Origin: Gnetum montanum
Taxonomy: Eukaryota; Streptophyta; Gnetopsida; Gnetales; Gnetaceae
Assembly: GCA_015680685.1 (NCBI GenBank)
Contig: MNCI01037953.1
Location: 843,999-907,998, forward strand
Reading direction: 5' to 3'
DNA: 64,000 nt
A program made the position numbers and the translations under genes. This document shows, in pieces, positions 23,628-35,454 of the stretch (its first letter is position 1; each line of letters begins with the position of its first letter). The notes under the pieces were generated by a model that saw nothing but the letters and a program-made list of their open reading frames with translations, was not told the origin of the DNA and ran no database searches.

Positions 23628-26200
23628 ATGGATTTTTCTCATAGGGATGAATCTACACCATTTACAAGAGGATCTAGTCAGTGACAATAGTTCCAAAAAA
23701 TGCCCCAACAACTTCATGTTGTCTACACCCATCTAGATCCTTACAATTCAAATTTCACTTTCATCTTACATCAGGATGAGTTGTTGCTTTAGAGGAATAT
23801 GAAAGGCAGCATTATGTTGCCTCTCAACCGATCTGTTCTTATCATGTTGATGAGAAATATCATTAGGCTAGGCATCACTATATTTAATGTAGAGTATGAG
23901 GTCTAGGACCATACTTATTAGGATCATCACCTCACCAATGCTTAGCAAAAAAAGGATTGAAAGATGAAGGCACCATACAAAGCCTTTAAGGGCAAGAGGA
24001 TTCCAACCTAGTTATTCTTGCAACAACATAAGGAAGGCAAGGACTTCATTTTAAGCTAATCCTAATACACATACTCTCCTTCTTTCTATGATGAGGAGAC
24101 CCTTAAACAAAGATTGTAATGAACTATGAACAACCTAGATGAGGGAAAGAATGGTTCTCAAGAGCAAGGGACCTCAAAAGACAACAACCTTGGTCACTCA
24201 TTCAAAGGTAAGAATAAAAACAAGTACAAAGACAAAGAAAAGTAAGCTAATCGAGGTAGGAACCAAAGGAGGAGAACTAGTAGATCATTCTACTTATTCT
24301 CCTTCTTCTTCACCCTCATCATCCTCTTCATCTTTATTCTCAAAGTCTAATAGTGGGAACAAGAGCCAAGATGGAAGAAGGGATAGATGAGATTAGGATG
24401 TAGATGAATGGTGGGATGGGAATGAACATAGATTCCATCAAGATGACTAAGAATAGGGGCAAGGACAATATTAATGGAATGATAATGATCAAGAAAGAAG
24501 GCATAACAAGTTTCATCATAGACATCATGGCCATGAAAGGGGTCACCAAGATCATTATGACTATGATGAACCTCTGTTGGCTACCTAAAACATGTTGAAA
24601 ATTTTAGAGGTAGTTAGAATTCCAACAAGGCACTTGAAAGATAGTTGAATTAAGAGGTTAGATATGAAAAATATTCCTATGTTCGAAGGGGGATATAATT
24701 CAGATTCACAGAACCAGCTTCAAGCCTTTCATGATGCATGTGCCTTATAGAATATAGAGAATGAATGGTAGAAGCTAAAATTATTTTCAAGGATACTCAT
24801 CAAGGAAGCTAAAAGCTGGTACCAATCCTTAGAACTATAGAACATTCACTAATGGAGTAATATGTTGTAACTCTTTAATGAAAAATACTAAATGTACTCC
24901 AAAGTGTCCAACTTGCAGAGATATATCCAAGGATGGAAACAAGGTAATCATGAGTCCTTGGATGCAACCTTGGGCTAGTACTATTTTGCATCAATGCCTA
25001 GGCCATGGATACTCTCAAAGGGACTAGCTTCATCATATCATAGATGGGCTTATGAATGAAACAAGGAAAACTCTTAGGGTCTATGTCCAAGGAAGACTTT
25101 TTGAGCTATGAGCCTATCAAATGCAAAGGTTGATAAATTAGATGGCTAAAGAAAGATGGAATCTTAAAAAGTATTAGAGTATAGAAGAGTATAACAAGGA
25201 CCCCTTCATTCGCAAAAGGGAGGTGTGTTTTTGTAATATTAAGGAGAAGGCACCACTTGATGAAGTGGTGTAGAGAAAAACCTTGCTAATACAAAAATTT
25301 ATCACCAAAATATCAGCTAAGATAGACAAGATGTAAAAATCCTTTGATGAAAAATTTAAAAAAATTTTGAAAATTGTAGAGAAGTGAAGAGACTAAAGGA
25401 TTAGTGATTAGGAAAGAAGGAAGAAAAAGGATGTAGAATAGGAATATTATAAGAACAAGGGTAAAGCTATAGTAGTAGAGGAGATTACAGATTTAGAGAC
25501 AGATGATGATGGTTGTGAAATTTACTAATATGAATAACCTAAGTGATGTTGTCTAGTGGTGTCACATTTACAAAAATTTGGGATGTACACTTTAAATCCC
25601 AGACTGGCAAAATGATAAGCACCTAGGTAGTTGCCTTATCCACAAGGCAACTATAGGTAGCAATTCCATAAAAAAATGTATTATCCAAGTGAAGCACTTC
25701 CTCAACCTTAGAAGTAGTATCAACAATAAAAACATCCACAATCATGGGGGATGCCACCACCACAATAGCAATATCCTAACTGAAAAGTTGATTCCTAAGG
25801 ATACTATGTCCAATAGCCTATATCCCCATGTGACTCCTCTAGTCACACCTCCTTCCCTTATCATTACTACCCTCCAGAATACTACAGAGCATCTTTTGTA
25901 ATGGGGAAGTCTTCTTTTGTCTTTCATTCTCCTTAGCACCCATCAACTCCTACACCACAACCAACTACACCTTTGCCACTTTGTTCATCCAAGCAGGGTG
26001 AAATTCCCATGTAGCCATAGTAAAAAATTTCCATGAGGGTAGTGAATCTAGAGTCATAGATCCATTTGAGTGCTCCTAAACCAAAGTCTCATAAGAGGCC
26101 ATTCTTTAGAACTAGTAGCTTCCCAAAGTCCTCACAAACACCCATGGCTACTAACCCTACTATCTCTACCTTTGAAAATCCTACCAAGCCATCTTTAAAC
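23628..26200 (+). pseudogene. gag: Element C gag (Athila-like)
   Basis: Capsid protein in many fragments. The start MDFSHRDESTPFTRG is followed by a basic and Ser-rich region (24,150-24,340), then an unusual His/Asp-rich stretch (about 24,400-24,570, HRHHGHERGHQDHYDYDEPLL). The gag core near 24,680-24,740 reads NIPMFEGGYNSD and LQAFHDACA, as in B. A lysine-rich segment (25,150-25,500) and a Pro/Ser-rich tail (25,850-26,190) follow. The text at 25,540-25,690 does not read as gag and may be a small insertion. Numerous stops. Confidence 0.72.
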
Positions 26201-26227
26201 TAAACATTTTTCCAAATCCACACTATC

Positions 26228-29200
26228 ATGTTGATCCATGTAGTAACATATTGGATAAAGATTGGTCATCTTCTTAGGAAACAATTTAATCTTGGGAGTC
26301 CCCTCATCTACTTACAAATCACAGGAAATGAATCATGCAAGGCTCTTTTGAATTTAAGTTTTGAAGTCAACTTGATTTCCCAAGAAATATATAAGGCTTG
26401 GAACTTGTCTCCTTTAAAAAAGAGAAACATTAGGTTAGAGCTAGTAGATCAGTCCATCATTGTCCCTCTAGGGTTAATGGAGGATATTGTGATCACCATT
26501 TATAAATTTTCCTCTCTTGTTGATTTCCTTGTGATCCATGTGGACAATTGCAAGGAGGAATTCCCTATCAATATGGAAATTACATGGCTAAGCATAATAG
26601 ATGTTAGGATGAAGATTCAAGGCTTTTCCTTACAAATATCTAAGGAAAATGAATTTGGTAAAGTTAAGAAGAAGAGAGTTCCATGCATTGCATATAGTGA
26701 CACAGGGTGCCATTGCATGTAGAAATTCTGGATAATCAAAGATACATCACTACAAGCATACAATCAGTATTTTGAATTAGTAGTGATTCAATAGTGCCTT
26801 TATGTAGTACCCAAAAAATAAGAAGGTACCCAGTGGCTAATAATAGATGACCAAACTAAATCAACCATGTGCATGGAACCAACTAAGAGCCTTACCAATA
26901 CCTATGTTAAAAGCATAGATAAAATGGAGTAACTCCATTGCTAACTCTTCAACGCATATAGCAAAATGGATTAGGAATAGTTAGAGATCTCTAGTAGCTT
27001 CAATCAAAAGCCCCTTGAACTGAATACTTTACCGACAAACATGGACTATGCCTTTCTCAATAATGGTAAGCTAGTGATCATCAATGCTAGACTTTCTTCT
27101 AAACAAAAATAAAAATTGTTGGAAGTGGTAAACAAATGGATAACAACATTTGCTTTATCATATCATGAGTTTATAGAAATAGACAAAGATATGCCAGCAC
27201 TATATCTATATAGACTTCTCCATCAATCCAAAGAGGCAACCACAACAATGATTAAATCCCAAGCTTAAGCACATTGTTAAGGCAAAGATTGAAAAACTCC
27301 TCAAAGCTAAGTTTATCTACTTGATTGCAAATAGCAACTGGGTTAGTCCACTTGTTATTGTTCTAAAGAAAGGAGAAAAATGTAGAGTCTACATAGACTT
27401 TTAGCTATTGAACATGGAAACTTACAAAGATCACTTTCTATTGCCATTTGTGGATGAAGTGTTAGATATCATAGTAGGAAATTGCTACTATAGCTTCTTG
27501 GATGGTTATAGTGGCTATAACCAAATTCTAATAGCATTGGAGGATCAAGCCACAACTACATTCACAAGTTCCTAGGGGACTTTTGCATACAGGAAGATGC
27601 CCTTTGGCCTATGTAATACCCCTGCTGCATTTCAATGGTTGGTCCTTAGTATCTATCAATAAAAAATTGGTAGTGGGGTAGAAGTCTTCATGGGTGACTT
27701 CTCTACCTATGGGGATACATTTGACTAAGCCTTGGACCATCTTGAGAAAGTAGTTCAAAGATGTGTTGAGACTAACCTAAAGCTTAATTGGCAAAAAAGT
27801 CACTTGATAGTCCAAGAAGCCATTGTCTTTGGGCATAGAATTTCTAGCAAAGGGATTAAAGTGGACTCATAAAAAGTACATGTCACCCAAGAAATCACCA
27901 AAAAACCAAAAATGGCAAAAGATGTAAGGTCATTCCTTGGCCACATTGGTTGTTACAGATGCTTCATCAAGAACTTCTTGAAAATTGCTTAACCATTAGT
28001 GGAATTAACTAAGAAAGATTTACCTTTTGCCTTGACTAAGAAATGTGAGAGTGCATTTCAATAGTTAAAATAGAAGCTCATAGGAACTCCAATACTATGT
28101 GTACCTGATTGGTTCAAGCCATTCCACATAATGACTATTGCATCCAATTATGCTTTGGGGGTTGTGCTTACATAATTGGAGGATAAAAAATGTCCCTACT
28201 ACAACCATTATGTAAGTCAAAGCATTATGGGTGCACAATTAAGATACACCACTATTGAAAAGGGATCATGATAGAGGTGTATGCCTTAAAAAAATTCATG
28301 TACTATGTGTTTGGATATCAATTTTTTGTACACACAAATCATAGTGCTATTTGGTTCCTCATTAAGAAACTAATGATGATCCCCCATATCATATGGTGTT
28401 TTTGGATTCTTCAAGAGTTTAACCTTACTATGGTAGATAGAAAGGGAACTGATAATGTAGTTGTTGATCACTTGTCTTGGTTACAATGGGATAACAAAGA
28501 GGATGAAGGATCATTATCTGATCAATTTCCAAAAGAAATCCTCTTTGTTGGAGCTATTGAAGTTCAAAATCCCAAAGATTCCAACTGGTATGATCATATC
28601 CTCTCTTACATAATTACTTAAGAGATGCCATAGGAATGGGACAATAGGTAGAAATAATAGTTTATTCAATGCCAAACATTATATTGAAATCAAGTACAAC
28701 CTCTATAAGAGTTGTGTTGATGGCTTGGCCTGATGGTGTGTACTTAATACTGATCAGCTTTGAGTCATTTAGGATGCTCATAAAGGCTCTTGTGGGGGCC
28801 ACTATGCTTAGAGAAGGATGACCATTAAAGTTCTTGTGGTAGGATTTTATTGGCCAATGAGATGTAGGGATGCCCATCAATTCTTTCATTCGTGTGATAG
28901 ATGCTAAAGAGATGGAGGAATGATTGCACAAATGGAAGGGCCCCAATAGTGGATGCAACCATTAAAGCCTTTTAATCTTTTAGGGCATTGATTTCATGGG
29001 TCCCATCAATCCCATGTCCAATGGAAAGGCATATATCATCATAGCAATTGACTATTGTACTAAGTAGGCTAAAGTTGCCATTGTCACCAATTGTTCCTCC
29101 TCTATGGTGACACGGTTTATACAAAAAAATGTGGTAAATAGTTTTGGTGTGCCAAGGGCACTAATTTATAATAATGGAATGCATTTTACATGAGAAAATG

Positions 29201-29819
29201 TTTGGAAACTTGTGCAACACTTTAAGGTAGAACACAAACTCACAACTCTATACCACCCCTAAGCTAACGGTCAAGCAAAAGTAACAAATAGGAAAATAAC
29301 TAGAATACTAACCTATATAGTTAGTAAATATAGGAAATATAACATAAAACTCAATGATGCTCTTTGGGCTTATTGGTTAACATGAAAAATTCCTATTGGT
29401 TATTTTCTTTATAAGTTAATTTATGAAAACTTCCAACTCTTCCTATACAAGCAAAGCTTTGTACACTTTCAATGGCTTTTGAACTTGACCTCAATTTAAG
29501 TCTAGCTCAAAGAAAAAGATTAATGACATTAAATACACTAGATATAAATCAATTAGTAGCGTTGTTCATGAATGAAGTGCACAAGACACATAACAAGCAA
29601 TGTCATGACCTTCAAATAAGGAAAGTTAATTTTCAACTAGGAGATAAGTATCTCTATTGGAATCCCATGCATGTACCCAAATGCACAAAATTCAAAAAGC
29701 TATGGAAATGATCTTATATTATTCATAACACTTTTCCATCTAGGACCATGATGATTTATCATCCTATTAGCTTGAAAAAATGGTTATTGGTCAACATCCA
29801 ACAAGTTAAACCTTTTTAG
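26228..29819 (+). pseudogene. pol: Element C pol: protease, RT, RNase H, integrase
   Basis: The most complete Athila-like pol here. Protease (26,228-26,720) is one open stretch with KALLNLSFEVNLI where a catalytic Asp motif is expected, then LVDQSIIVPLGLMEDI. RT (about 27,250-27,970) shows FLDGYSGYNQI, PFGLCNTPAAFQ and EVFMGDFS (27,681-27,702) with Gly replacing a catalytic Asp, then RSFLGHIG. RNase H (about 28,080-28,620) has MTIASNYALG, losing an active-site Asp, and the VDHLSWLQWD tail. Integrase (about 28,640-29,819) has a GGHYA/CDRC zinc remnant, the first Asp in IDFMGPI, Asn for the second (IYNNGMHF), and Lys for the catalytic Glu (ANGQAKV). It ends VKPF-stop. The enzymes are therefore inactive by active-site loss as well as by frame breaks. 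Confidence 0.88.
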
Positions 29820-31874
29820 AAATCAAGGATAACGAGTGGCAAGAACACCTTAACCGATGGTCAAGCACGTTCTATCTTTCGGGACTCCTCCTTTCAATAG
29901 GGGAGATGGCCATTCATGGTAAGATTTTGTGATGGTTCCTTAGTTTTTTAAATTTTTTTTTTGTTTTACACCATTCTTTATACATTTTCTATTTTCTTGA
30001 GTATTTTGCAACTTATTTTATATATTTTCCTTGTGTAATTTTTCTTACATGTGTTTATTCTTTATTTTCCATCAAGACTTTGTTGCTTAATACCACTACT
30101 AATTATTGGAAGTTTAATTGAACTGTACGTTATGTCTGGATTGATTTTTCAAAAAATGAATTTTATTTTTGGATTATGACATCAATTAATGGAAGATTGA
30201 TTTTCTTATGGTATCAGGTAATGAGCTCACATTATCCATCCATTCCATCAAACTCCATGGAGTTATTTCATCTTAGAAGCATGAGGTCCTTTCCTAACTA
30301 CAACTTATAAAAGAATCAATGATCTTAATACTTAATTGACTTAGAATGAATCAAGTGGAATAAATAAGGTTGTGGCTTCAAGGGTACTTATCGCCTTCTA
30401 TAACTGACTAGCTTCTTGAGTTTTATGAGTATTCTTATTGATATCTCACTATTCCTACTATCAACCACTAATAGGAAGAATGTCTTTGCATGGTGTGGTT
30501 TTGATAAAAAAAAAAAATAACCAAACACATGGTTTTTCAAAGCACATCCCTTAGATACAATAATGGACTACAAGCACTAGTTATGGGGCTGCAAAGACAT
30601 GTTACGTATGCCTGAAAGCACCCCTTTAACTAAGGCCCCTTCTATCTTCTTGATTATCTTTTATTCTCTATTTGGAATGATGGGTGCTCTTTGGGAGTGG
30701 TCATGAACTCTAGAGGATAAAATGTTTAAAATGTGTGAATTGAAAGTCACTAGAAGTGGATGGACTGGGTTTCAACTAAGGATGGGACAATATCAAATCA
30801 TATTAACCACATGTTCCACAAGGACTTCATGTGACTAGGATGCAAGACTCCGTTCCCATTCTTTCTCTCTCTCTCCCATCATTCAACTCTTATCATCCAC
30901 CATCTCACTACCTCCTATCATGGTTAATTAATGTATCTCTTTTGATATGTCCTAATCCTTTGATGATTTCTTGTATGGATTTTATTTTTAATGGTCCCTA
31001 ATCATTAATCATCCTTAGTGCCTATGGACTCCTAGGTATGAGGGCATGTAAGGGCATTACTGGCTTGTGAGGAGGACCCACTTTCATACTCTTTGGTTTG
31101 GTTCCATTAAACTTCCTATCTCTTAGTTATTTTGCATTCATTTCCTTCATTTTGCATAATAACCATTCAGTTTTGCAACCCTTGGCATATTTAATTCTCT
31201 CCAAAATCTTCTTTTCTTAGCTAATCTCATGCCTTCTTCCATGATTTGTCATCATTCTAGGATTTTTTGGCTAATTCCTTCTTGAACTCTTCTAAAATAC
31301 TTACTTTTTATATGTGGAAAATTTTTGTAAATAGCTACATTGATGCATTCCCATTAATGCAACCAAATGCATCAACATATCCCCATCAAAGTAGCTAGAT
31401 GCATCAACGAATCCCTACTGACACAGTATAATAATACTATATATATGCATTGACAATTAGCCATTTTTGCACATTGTCCTTCTAATGCAAGAGGTGTTTT
31501 TACTATTTTTAGAGCCTAAGGACCTTCTAAGTACCATAACTTTTGAATCACTTGTTTGATTAACTTATTTCTTTGATCCCCTTACTACCAAAGGTAAGCT
31601 TTATGTCATGAGGGCCATATATCTTTGGTTTATAGCAAAAATGTTTTGTGAAATTTTTCTAACTCCCTCAGGTTTAATCATTAGGGTAATATTAAAAATC
31701 CTACTTACACCAAGTTAAAAATTACAAACAAACTCTAGTAGTTGATGAATAAATTAATGAACCTACCAAGATCACAAATGAATCTAAGTGTAACCTAATC
31801 AAATAAGAAAGGTATCAAAAGGAAATGAAGGTTATACATTAATTACTAATCCTTGGTAATGTTTGTAATCATAG
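29820..31874 (+). other. Element C spacer between pol and aORF
   Basis: About 2 kb with no supported gene. It begins with the purine tract AGGGGAGATGG (29,899-29,909) and T-rich text. It contains GAGCTCACATTATCCATCC near 30,220 (shared with A and B), a poly-A run near 30,507 and a CT-rich run near 30,865. The final part is the promoter-like module and leader described separately. Confidence 0.6.
31338..31447 (+). promoter_or_regulatory. Putative internal promoter of the C aORF
   Basis: CATTGATGCATTCCC, ATTAATGCAACC, GCATCAACATATCCCC and GCATCAACGAATCCC words precede ACTATATATATG (31,436-31,447). The C LTR U3 has the same CATTGATG/CATCAACA words before its TATA. Function is inferred. Confidence 0.5.
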
Positions 31875-33482
31875 ATGGCACCAAAGAGAGGAGCACCAGT
31901 GGGGGAACCTTCCCAATCAAGGGAGAAGTGGGCACAAGGAGGAAGGGGCTTGTAGTAGCCACAACAACCCCAAGAGTAAGAAGCTAAAGGAACTCATGCG
32001 ATGGAACCTCTTCAGGAGGACATCAAAGTGGAATCCATTTGGTAGATTTTCATTGTTGAAACTAGCCAATGTAAGCAAGATGAAGTGTAAAGGCCAAGGT
32101 TTAACTTAGAGGTCATACTAATAGAGGCCTACCTTGAAAAGATTTGAAAGAAGGAGGTTTAGAGTTTAATTCTCTAGGAACTTAACTTTGGATCCTTCTT
32201 GGAACTAGTGCCTGAGGAAGTCCACACATAATTACAAGGTTCTTCTATGTGGCCCATTCTATCCTCTAGTGGAGAATGGTACATGGAGGAAACCTACCTA
32301 TTTTGGAACAATTGGTAGGGAGGTGCATCAGTTAAAATCAAAGGCATAACTATCTCCTACTCAGTTAAGGCCATCACAAAGTTTCTTGATTTGCTTGACA
32401 TTGGAGCAACTTTGATGGAGATATCCATCTAGGTGGACCCTAAAGCCAAGAAAGAGTGGGTTTAATGTTGCTATGGTATGGACTACAAGGAGTAGAGTGT
32501 ACTCACCAAGGAAAAGTACATGTGTTTCAAAATTGCAACCTATCACCTAAATCCAATGATGAGGCCCAACAAAGTCACAGTCTTCTCTAGTCATGTGTGT
32601 GCCACTCCAAGTAGTAAATTCCATGTGAACCTTCCTCAACTCATCTATCTAGATACAGAGAAGTGGTTTGAAGAAAATGAGAAAGGAAGGAAGACACTCC
32701 TCTTTTAGTGCCTCATTTGTAAACTTTACAAGAGGGAAGGCATAACATGTTATGCAAATAACACACTCCACCATGCTCTTGCTACATCTTGGTAGGAGAT
32801 GATGAAATACAAAGTAGCTATAAAGATGTAGGAAGAAGAGTGGCCACCACCACCACCTAAGGGAGAGGCCATGCTAGAAGTGCGTGTAGCTATAGAGAGG
32901 CTCTAAAAGCTTCATGAGCAGTATCTACAACAATAATAAGGCTTGGTAGGTGGTGGGGAGCCATTGGTTTACCATCTAACATTGAGCCATCTCAATGAGG
33001 TTACTTGGACTATCATCTAGCTTGAGGAAACCACCCCACTATTTTTGACATAGTGAACACAAGCATCTACAAGTATGAATCCTAGTGTCTGAGAGGTTAT
33101 GTGTTTATCCTTGGAGAAGAATATTTCAAAATCTTTGGGAATGTCGCAAGTTTTTCAGTTTGCTTGGAAGAAGGAGAGGGGGTTACTATCTTGGTGATGT
33201 AGCACCATGGACAAGAGACAATGATGGAAGTGGTGGCCGATAGGATGGTTGAGGTTCTAAATGCTCCTATAGCAGTAGTACCAAAAATTGTTGCCATGGT
33301 ATATGTTCAAGCATCCATAAGAGTGAGAAGTGATTAGTTAAGTATAACCCAACATGAGGAGGTATTCAAAAGAGTAGTGGGAACCAGGAAATCACTTAAA
33401 GAGATCTTTGATCTTCTAGATGAAATCACAATAACCCAATCCAAAAGATAAAAGATCATAGTAAAGGGTATAACATTTACTA
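31875..33482 (+). pseudogene. Element C additional ORF (aORF), truncated
   Basis: The start MAPKRGAPVGEPSQS follows TTGTAATCATAG, a plausible 3' splice site. It is the clearest N-terminal domain of the three copies: MWPILSSSGEWYMEETYLFW, IKIKGITISYSVKAITKFLD, then an open stretch (32,520-32,708) with FKIATYHLNPMMRPNKVTVF and LIYLDTEKWFEENEKGRKTLLF, followed by LYKREGITCYANN. These blocks resemble the plant-transposon-associated domain with its FPSLI-type ending. The coiled-coil half seen in A and B is absent because Tat-2 interrupts near 33,480. Many stops. Confidence 0.74.
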
Positions 33483-34665
33483 TGTTGGAAACACTTGGGC
33501 GGGGGCCCGGGGGNNNNNNNNNNNNNNNNNNNNNNNNNNNNNNNNGGGGGTCCATGGAGAGAAGCATATGACCCACCTAAACCCAATGTTTGAGGGTGTA
33601 ACATCACCCATGCCTAGAATGCAGGGTATAACTCTTACCCCCCAACATTGCTACTTCACGTCCTATTGTTGCACCTTCTCCCCAATGTTGCTCCAATATG
33701 GCCTAGAATTTTAGCATTACTTTAGATCTAGCATTGACCCTGCACTTTAGCATTATCGTTGGAAGGCCCAGCATGGGTGAAATTTCCATTTACTATTTTT
33801 AGTAAGTGAAGTGGTTTTGATGCCATGGGGTTATCAAAACTGATCATACATAGTAACCCAGATGAATTTGTATACCTACAACACTTGCATGTAGCCAAAA
33901 TTCTATTAGCAATTAGGTAGACTTTTCAGTAAAGTTTGTGGTCAAAATCATATAAAAATCAAGCACCAACATCATAGAAAGGTTTCAAACTTTCTCATTT
34001 TCAAGAATATTTTTGGCATTTGAGAGCTCTTGCAATCTTGCATACATTTAGCTTCTTGAATCCCTAACATGGAACTTGTAGCCATTATAGCCATTGCTAC
34101 ATCACCCTTTGAGATTGTGTGAGATTTTGGCATCAATGTTGAGCATTTGTGCATCAAGACTCCCAACATGGCTCACTTTTATGATCCAAAATTCCTCACA
34201 CATCTCAACCCTTGCATCACCAATGTTGCAAATTTGGTGTAAAGAGTAGCAAGATTCGATAGGATTGGGAGTTGTAGAACTTCCAGATTATGGAGTTGAC
34301 CATGGCATCCAGAGCCACTGGTTTCAATGAACTTTGAACACCCACTAAAGTGAACCCCCTACTATTCCAAGCACATATTGTATGCATTCCTTGAACATTA
34401 TTTATTTATGCTAGAATAAAGTTTATAGTTCTATTTGTGTGCAAGTTTTATTCATTTGTTTCATTTCAGTGCATTTATTTTCTAGTTATGTATTTGCATT
34501 TTCATTTTGTTACCTTGTTTAACCCTCCTTAACTTCCTGGGTGATGTAGTTGACTGTCCAAGGCATCTCAAATCCTAATTTTCATAGAGGCCCTTGGGAT
34601 CAAGGTTTAAAATTGTTGAACTAGGCTCTTCAATTTTCTAGCAACTGAATTTTCTAGTTGTAACA
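33483..34665 (+). mobile_element. Tat-2 5' LTR
   Basis: Inferred start TGTTGG at 33,483, inside element C aORF sequence; end GTTGTAACA at 34,665, seven bases before the PBS. The last 80 bases resemble the matching part of the Tat-1 LTR. AGCATGGG/CAACATTG words at 33,600-33,790 recall the array at 56,700-58,780. It contains the N-gap. The left edge is uncertain. Confidence 0.5.
33514..33545. other. Assembly gap (32 N) flanked by G runs
   Basis: The gap is preceded by GGGCGGGGGCCCGGGGG and followed by GGGGG. It lies just inside the inferred start of the Tat-2 LTR, so sequence there is unknown. ORFs called across it are not meaningful. Confidence 0.95.
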
Positions 34666-34671
34666 TTTTTT

Positions 34672-34690
34672 TAGTGCTAGAAGGAGGACC
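34672..34690 (+). other. Tat-2 primer-binding site, decayed
   Basis: TAGTGCTAGAAGGAGGACC equals the Tat-1 site TGGCGCTAGAAGGAGGGCC with three transitions. Confidence 0.7.
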
Positions 34691-35454
34691 TCCGTCCAAA
34701 TTCTGCGTCCAAACCTATAGCCTACATGAAAATGTTGTATATGACCTTATAGATCCTTGAAACATTTTTCAAATTTTTCTTACACCCTAGTGGCTACAAA
34801 ACCAATGCTACAACCCATCCCCCTCCCACCAAAGCCTAGCGTGGAAGTTGTAGGTGTTCGGGTTTTTAGAAATTTCACAGTAGTTGCTATGAATTTCAAG
34901 GCCAACATTGGTGTTCTATTATAACCTTTACCCCCTTTGTTGTAAAAATTTTCTAGCAAGGCTAGCATTAATGGGCTCACCACCCAAAGCCTCAACCCCC
35001 CCTTTTGTGAAAATTTTCTAGTAAAGCCAACATTGATAATTTGCCAAGACCATTCTTGTGAAAAGTCAAAATTGCCATTTTTGTTTTAGCCAAATGATAC
35101 TTTCCCTAAGTAAAACCCCCAACTTTGTAAAGAAAGATGTGAAACTTTTCATCTTGCCTCCTCTTCTTACCCCTTTTCTCTCTAGCATAGGTGTGGCTAG
35201 CTAGTCCAACATGGTTTAGGTTTGATACCTAATTTTTCAGCATTTCTAAGTAAAGGGGCATACCCCCTTTGATAACCACTTACCTTTTTGTAGCTCATAG
35301 CCTTTTATAGTCATACCCCTTTAGCTTTCCATTAACGTTAGCTGGAATTTGCACTTTTATTCATTAATTTATAACTTTTTTAAGCCATTTTTAGTGTTTT
35401 CATCATTTGTTCAACTAGTTTACTATCCTACCCTTCAAATTCATCGATAATGGG
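34691..35454 (+). other. Tat-2 untranslated leader
   Basis: No ORF is supported. CCAATGCTAC, CCAACATTGG and GGCTAGCATT words at 34,790-35,040 resemble the tandem array inside the same element. Confidence 0.5.

Larger units (their letters stand above)
22624..33482 (+). mobile_element. Athila-like element C (gag-pol plus aORF), 3' end lost to the Tat-2 insertion
   Basis: 5' LTR, PBS, gag, protease, RT, RNase H, integrase, spacer and aORF in that order. The aORF is interrupted where Tat-2 begins near an assembly gap, so the rest of C should lie beyond Tat-2, outside the window. Confidence 0.8.

Noticed and set aside
25540-25690. Possible SINE (GTCTAGTGGTGTCAC as box A)
   Set aside because: No matching box B at a suitable distance was found; left as an unexplained small interruption of C gag.
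33334-33607. ORFs spanning the N-gap
   Set aside because: They run through unknown bases and have no meaning.
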